Positions 62,868 through 64,000 of a stretch of DNA of 64,000 bases are shown here, piece by piece (position 1 is the first letter of the stretch; each line of letters starts with the position of its first letter). This stretch comes from a bacterium BRH_c32 (GTDB lineage: Bacteria > Bacteroidota > Ignavibacteria > Ignavibacteriales > Melioribacteraceae), in the NCBI GenBank assembly GCA_001516025.1, contig LOEU01000019.1:1-64000 (forward strand), read 5' to 3'. The position numbers were made by a program, and so were the translations under genes. The notes beneath the pieces were generated by a model. It was not told the origin of the DNA. It was given only the letters and a program-made list of their open reading frames with translations, and ran no database searches.

Positions 62868-63596
62868 TTAGAATTGAGCTGTAACATAATAATGATAGGT
62901 ATTTAGTAACTTTTTCTTAAAATCATCTGTAATGTAATCAGTTTCTCCATTTTTGAATGATGTAAGTATATCTACTAATTCTCCGAGTTTAATATCATAT
63001 TTAGGGTTTATATCAAGGAATAATTTATTAGATTCATCTTTCATTTCATTTATAATGCCACTACATACATCATCAATATAAACTAAAGTGATTATATTTT
63101 CGGGATTGCTAATCTGAATTGGTATATCATGAGAAATATTATAACAAAATGTAGCTACGACTGAATTATAATTAGGTCTGCAATACTTACCAAATAATCC
63201 GGGAAAACGAAATATTTTTATATCTGTTCCAAACTCTTTATTTAGTTTAATTAAAATATCTTCTGCTTCCTTTTTACTTTTGCCGTAAGGGTTATCAAGA
63301 AGTGCTTGGCTTGAAGATGAAAAAATAATTTTGGGGTTAAGTTTATTTTTATTTATAATCTCAATTAATGATTCAGTAAGTCCAGTATTAACATTTGCAA
63401 ATTCTTCGATCTTTTGAGGGCGATTCACACCCGCAAGATGTATAATAATATCAGATTTGATTACCTTTTCTGCTAACTCAGAAATATCATTATCGGCATC
63501 AAATTCATCAATCGAAAAGCAGTTATATTGACTTAATTTCTCGATTAGATTTCTGCCAACAAATCCTTTTGAACCCGTAATTAAAACATTTTTCAT
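62868..63596 (-). CDS. CapF/WbjC/FnlB-type reductase, C-terminal cupin domain missing
   Basis: 242 residues. The SDR half is intact: ITGSKGFVGRNLIEKL, IIIHLAGVNRPQKIEEF, FSSSSQALLDNPYGKSKKEAE with Y-x3-K, and LVYIDDVCSGI. Full CapF/WbjC proteins are about 370 residues with a C-terminal cupin domain; here the protein ends as DDFKKKLLNTYHYYVTAQF, right where the linker to the cupin should begin. The stop is followed after three bases by the next gene, so the cupin has been cleanly removed. The start overlaps the previous gene by four bases. Confidence 0.82.
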   Translation of the reverse strand: MKNVLITGSKGFVGRNLIEKLSQYNCFSIDEFDADNDISELAEKVIKSDIIIHLAGVNRPQKIEEFANVNTGLTESLIEIINKNKLNPKIIFSSSSQALLDNPYGKSKKEAEDILIKLNKEFGTDIKIFRFPGLFGKYCRPNYNSVVATFCYNISHDIPIQISNPENIITLVYIDDVCSGIINEMKDESNKLFLDINPKYDIKLGELVDILTSFKNGETDYITDDFKKKLLNTYHYYVTAQF

Positions 63597-64000
63597 TTTT
63601 TACGGTCTCGGACTAATTTACTATTATTCCAAGATTCCAATTCCTTTTGTACATAGTCAAGGGAAAGTATAAGCTCTTTTAATTCTTCTTTAGTAAGCCG
63701 TTTAGTATTGTGTGAATTATAAGTTTTTAATCCATTATTAGGAATTATGCCTTCATTAAAATATTTGCCATAATTAAGGTCTCTATCATCAGGCTTAATT
63801 CTGAAATAATCCCCCATATCTTGAGCGGCAAGACATTCTTCATCAGTCAAAAGAGATTCAAATAGTTTTTCTCCATGGCGAGTACCAATTAATTCTATTT
63901 TACTATCTGCTTCAAAAATTTCTATCATTACTTCTGCAAGTTCTTGAATAGTCGAGGCGGGAGCTTTTTGAACAAAAAGATCACCTGAATAACCATGCTC
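63593..64000 (-). CDS. UDP-GlcNAc 4,6-dehydratase/5-epimerase (CapE/WbjB/FnlA type), C-terminal part
   Basis: The 5' end lies beyond the right edge. The visible 135 residues match the C-terminus of CapE-type enzymes: GYSGDLFVQKAPASTIQEL, IELIGTRHGEKLFESLLTDEE and DDRDLNYGKYF. The enzyme starts the L-FucNAc/L-QuiNAc branch from UDP-GlcNAc. It is read first of the genes in this locus. Confidence 0.9.
   Translation of the reverse strand, partial: EHGYSGDLFVQKAPASTIQELAEVMIEIFEADSKIELIGTRHGEKLFESLLTDEECLAAQDMGDYFRIKPDDRDLNYGKYFNEGIIPNNGLKTYNSHNTKRLTKEELKELILSLDYVQKELESWNNSKLVRDRKK

Noticed and set aside
1..64000. CRISPR arrays, rRNA genes, insertion sequences with transposase
   Set aside because: No regularly spaced repeats, rRNA-like stretches or transposase motifs were seen.

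Overview
The window looks like a chromosomal piece of an AT-rich member of the Bacteroidota/Ignavibacteriota group, most likely Ignavibacteria-like. The evidence is several secreted proteins that end in a type IX secretion sorting domain of the 'NYPNPFNP...GREV...SGIY' kind, large TonB-dependent receptors with a carboxypeptidase-like N-terminal domain, and a FecR/ECF-sigma pair. This taxonomic call is an inference from family style; no marker gene is present.

Layout. (a) 1-2.5 kb: remains of an integron. A collapsed integrase gene (1872-2204) is followed in the same direction by a site with the GTTAGGC core, a HEPN-domain gene cassette, an attC-like region and the start of a second cassette gene. 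(b) 2.5-6 kb: a VapBC-type pair, a GH53 endo-galactanase with a strange repeat inserted in its sorting domain, and a single-gene BrnT-BrnA toxin-antitoxin fusion. (c) 6-19.7 kb: a one-strand pectin/rhamnogalacturonan-type utilisation locus (ECF sigma, FecR, STN-containing TonB receptor, second TonB receptor, beta-helix proteins, a small outer-membrane barrel, GH28), without a recognisable SusD. (d) 19.7-21.7 kb: HicAB and a DUF4143-type ATPase, next to a deleted 'ghost' copy of the same ATPase gene and its palindromic upstream region. (e) 21.7-24.2 kb: a WecB-type epimerase, a tRNA-like cloverleaf and a WbpB-type dehydrogenase broken by an in-frame stop. (f) 24.3-32.8 kb: a compact phage-like element with repressor, excisionase-like HTH, replication-initiator-like protein, helicase loader, portal, large terminase, capsid, two decoration-type proteins, holin-like protein and M15 endolysin, but no tail gene and no integrase. 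Two of its transcription units carry three TGCA boxes at exact 10-bp spacing next to the start. (g) 32.8-35 kb: a SecB-like protein with a small partner, a small conserved ORF with a duplicated fragment, and a Panacea-type toxin-antitoxin pair. (h) 35.3-64 kb: a one-strand surface polysaccharide locus.

In transcription order the polysaccharide locus runs from the right edge: CapE, truncated CapF, CapG and a WbvR-like reductase (UDP-L-FucNAc or UDP-L-QuiNAc), UDP-HexNAc 6-dehydrogenase and a Gfo/Idh oxidoreductase, Wzx, glycosyltransferase, sugar formyltransferase, RffA-type aminotransferase, TylF-type methyltransferase, a decayed stretch, an N-terminally damaged glycosyltransferase, Wzy, more glycosyltransferases, CDP-glucose genes rfbF/rfbG with a partner SDR, a CapK-like adenylate enzyme, a DUF354 protein, an amidotransferase/N-acetyl sugar amidotransferase fusion, the priming sugar transferase and a YjbH-like outer-membrane protein.

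The most interesting signals are the tailless packaging element with its shared TGCA arrays, the integron relic, the ATPase ghost copy, the fused BrnT-BrnA, the repeat inside a sorting domain, the CapF truncation beside a WbvR homologue, and the nonsense-interrupted wbpB next to a tRNA-like sequence. No search or folding program was run; family calls rest on motif recognition.
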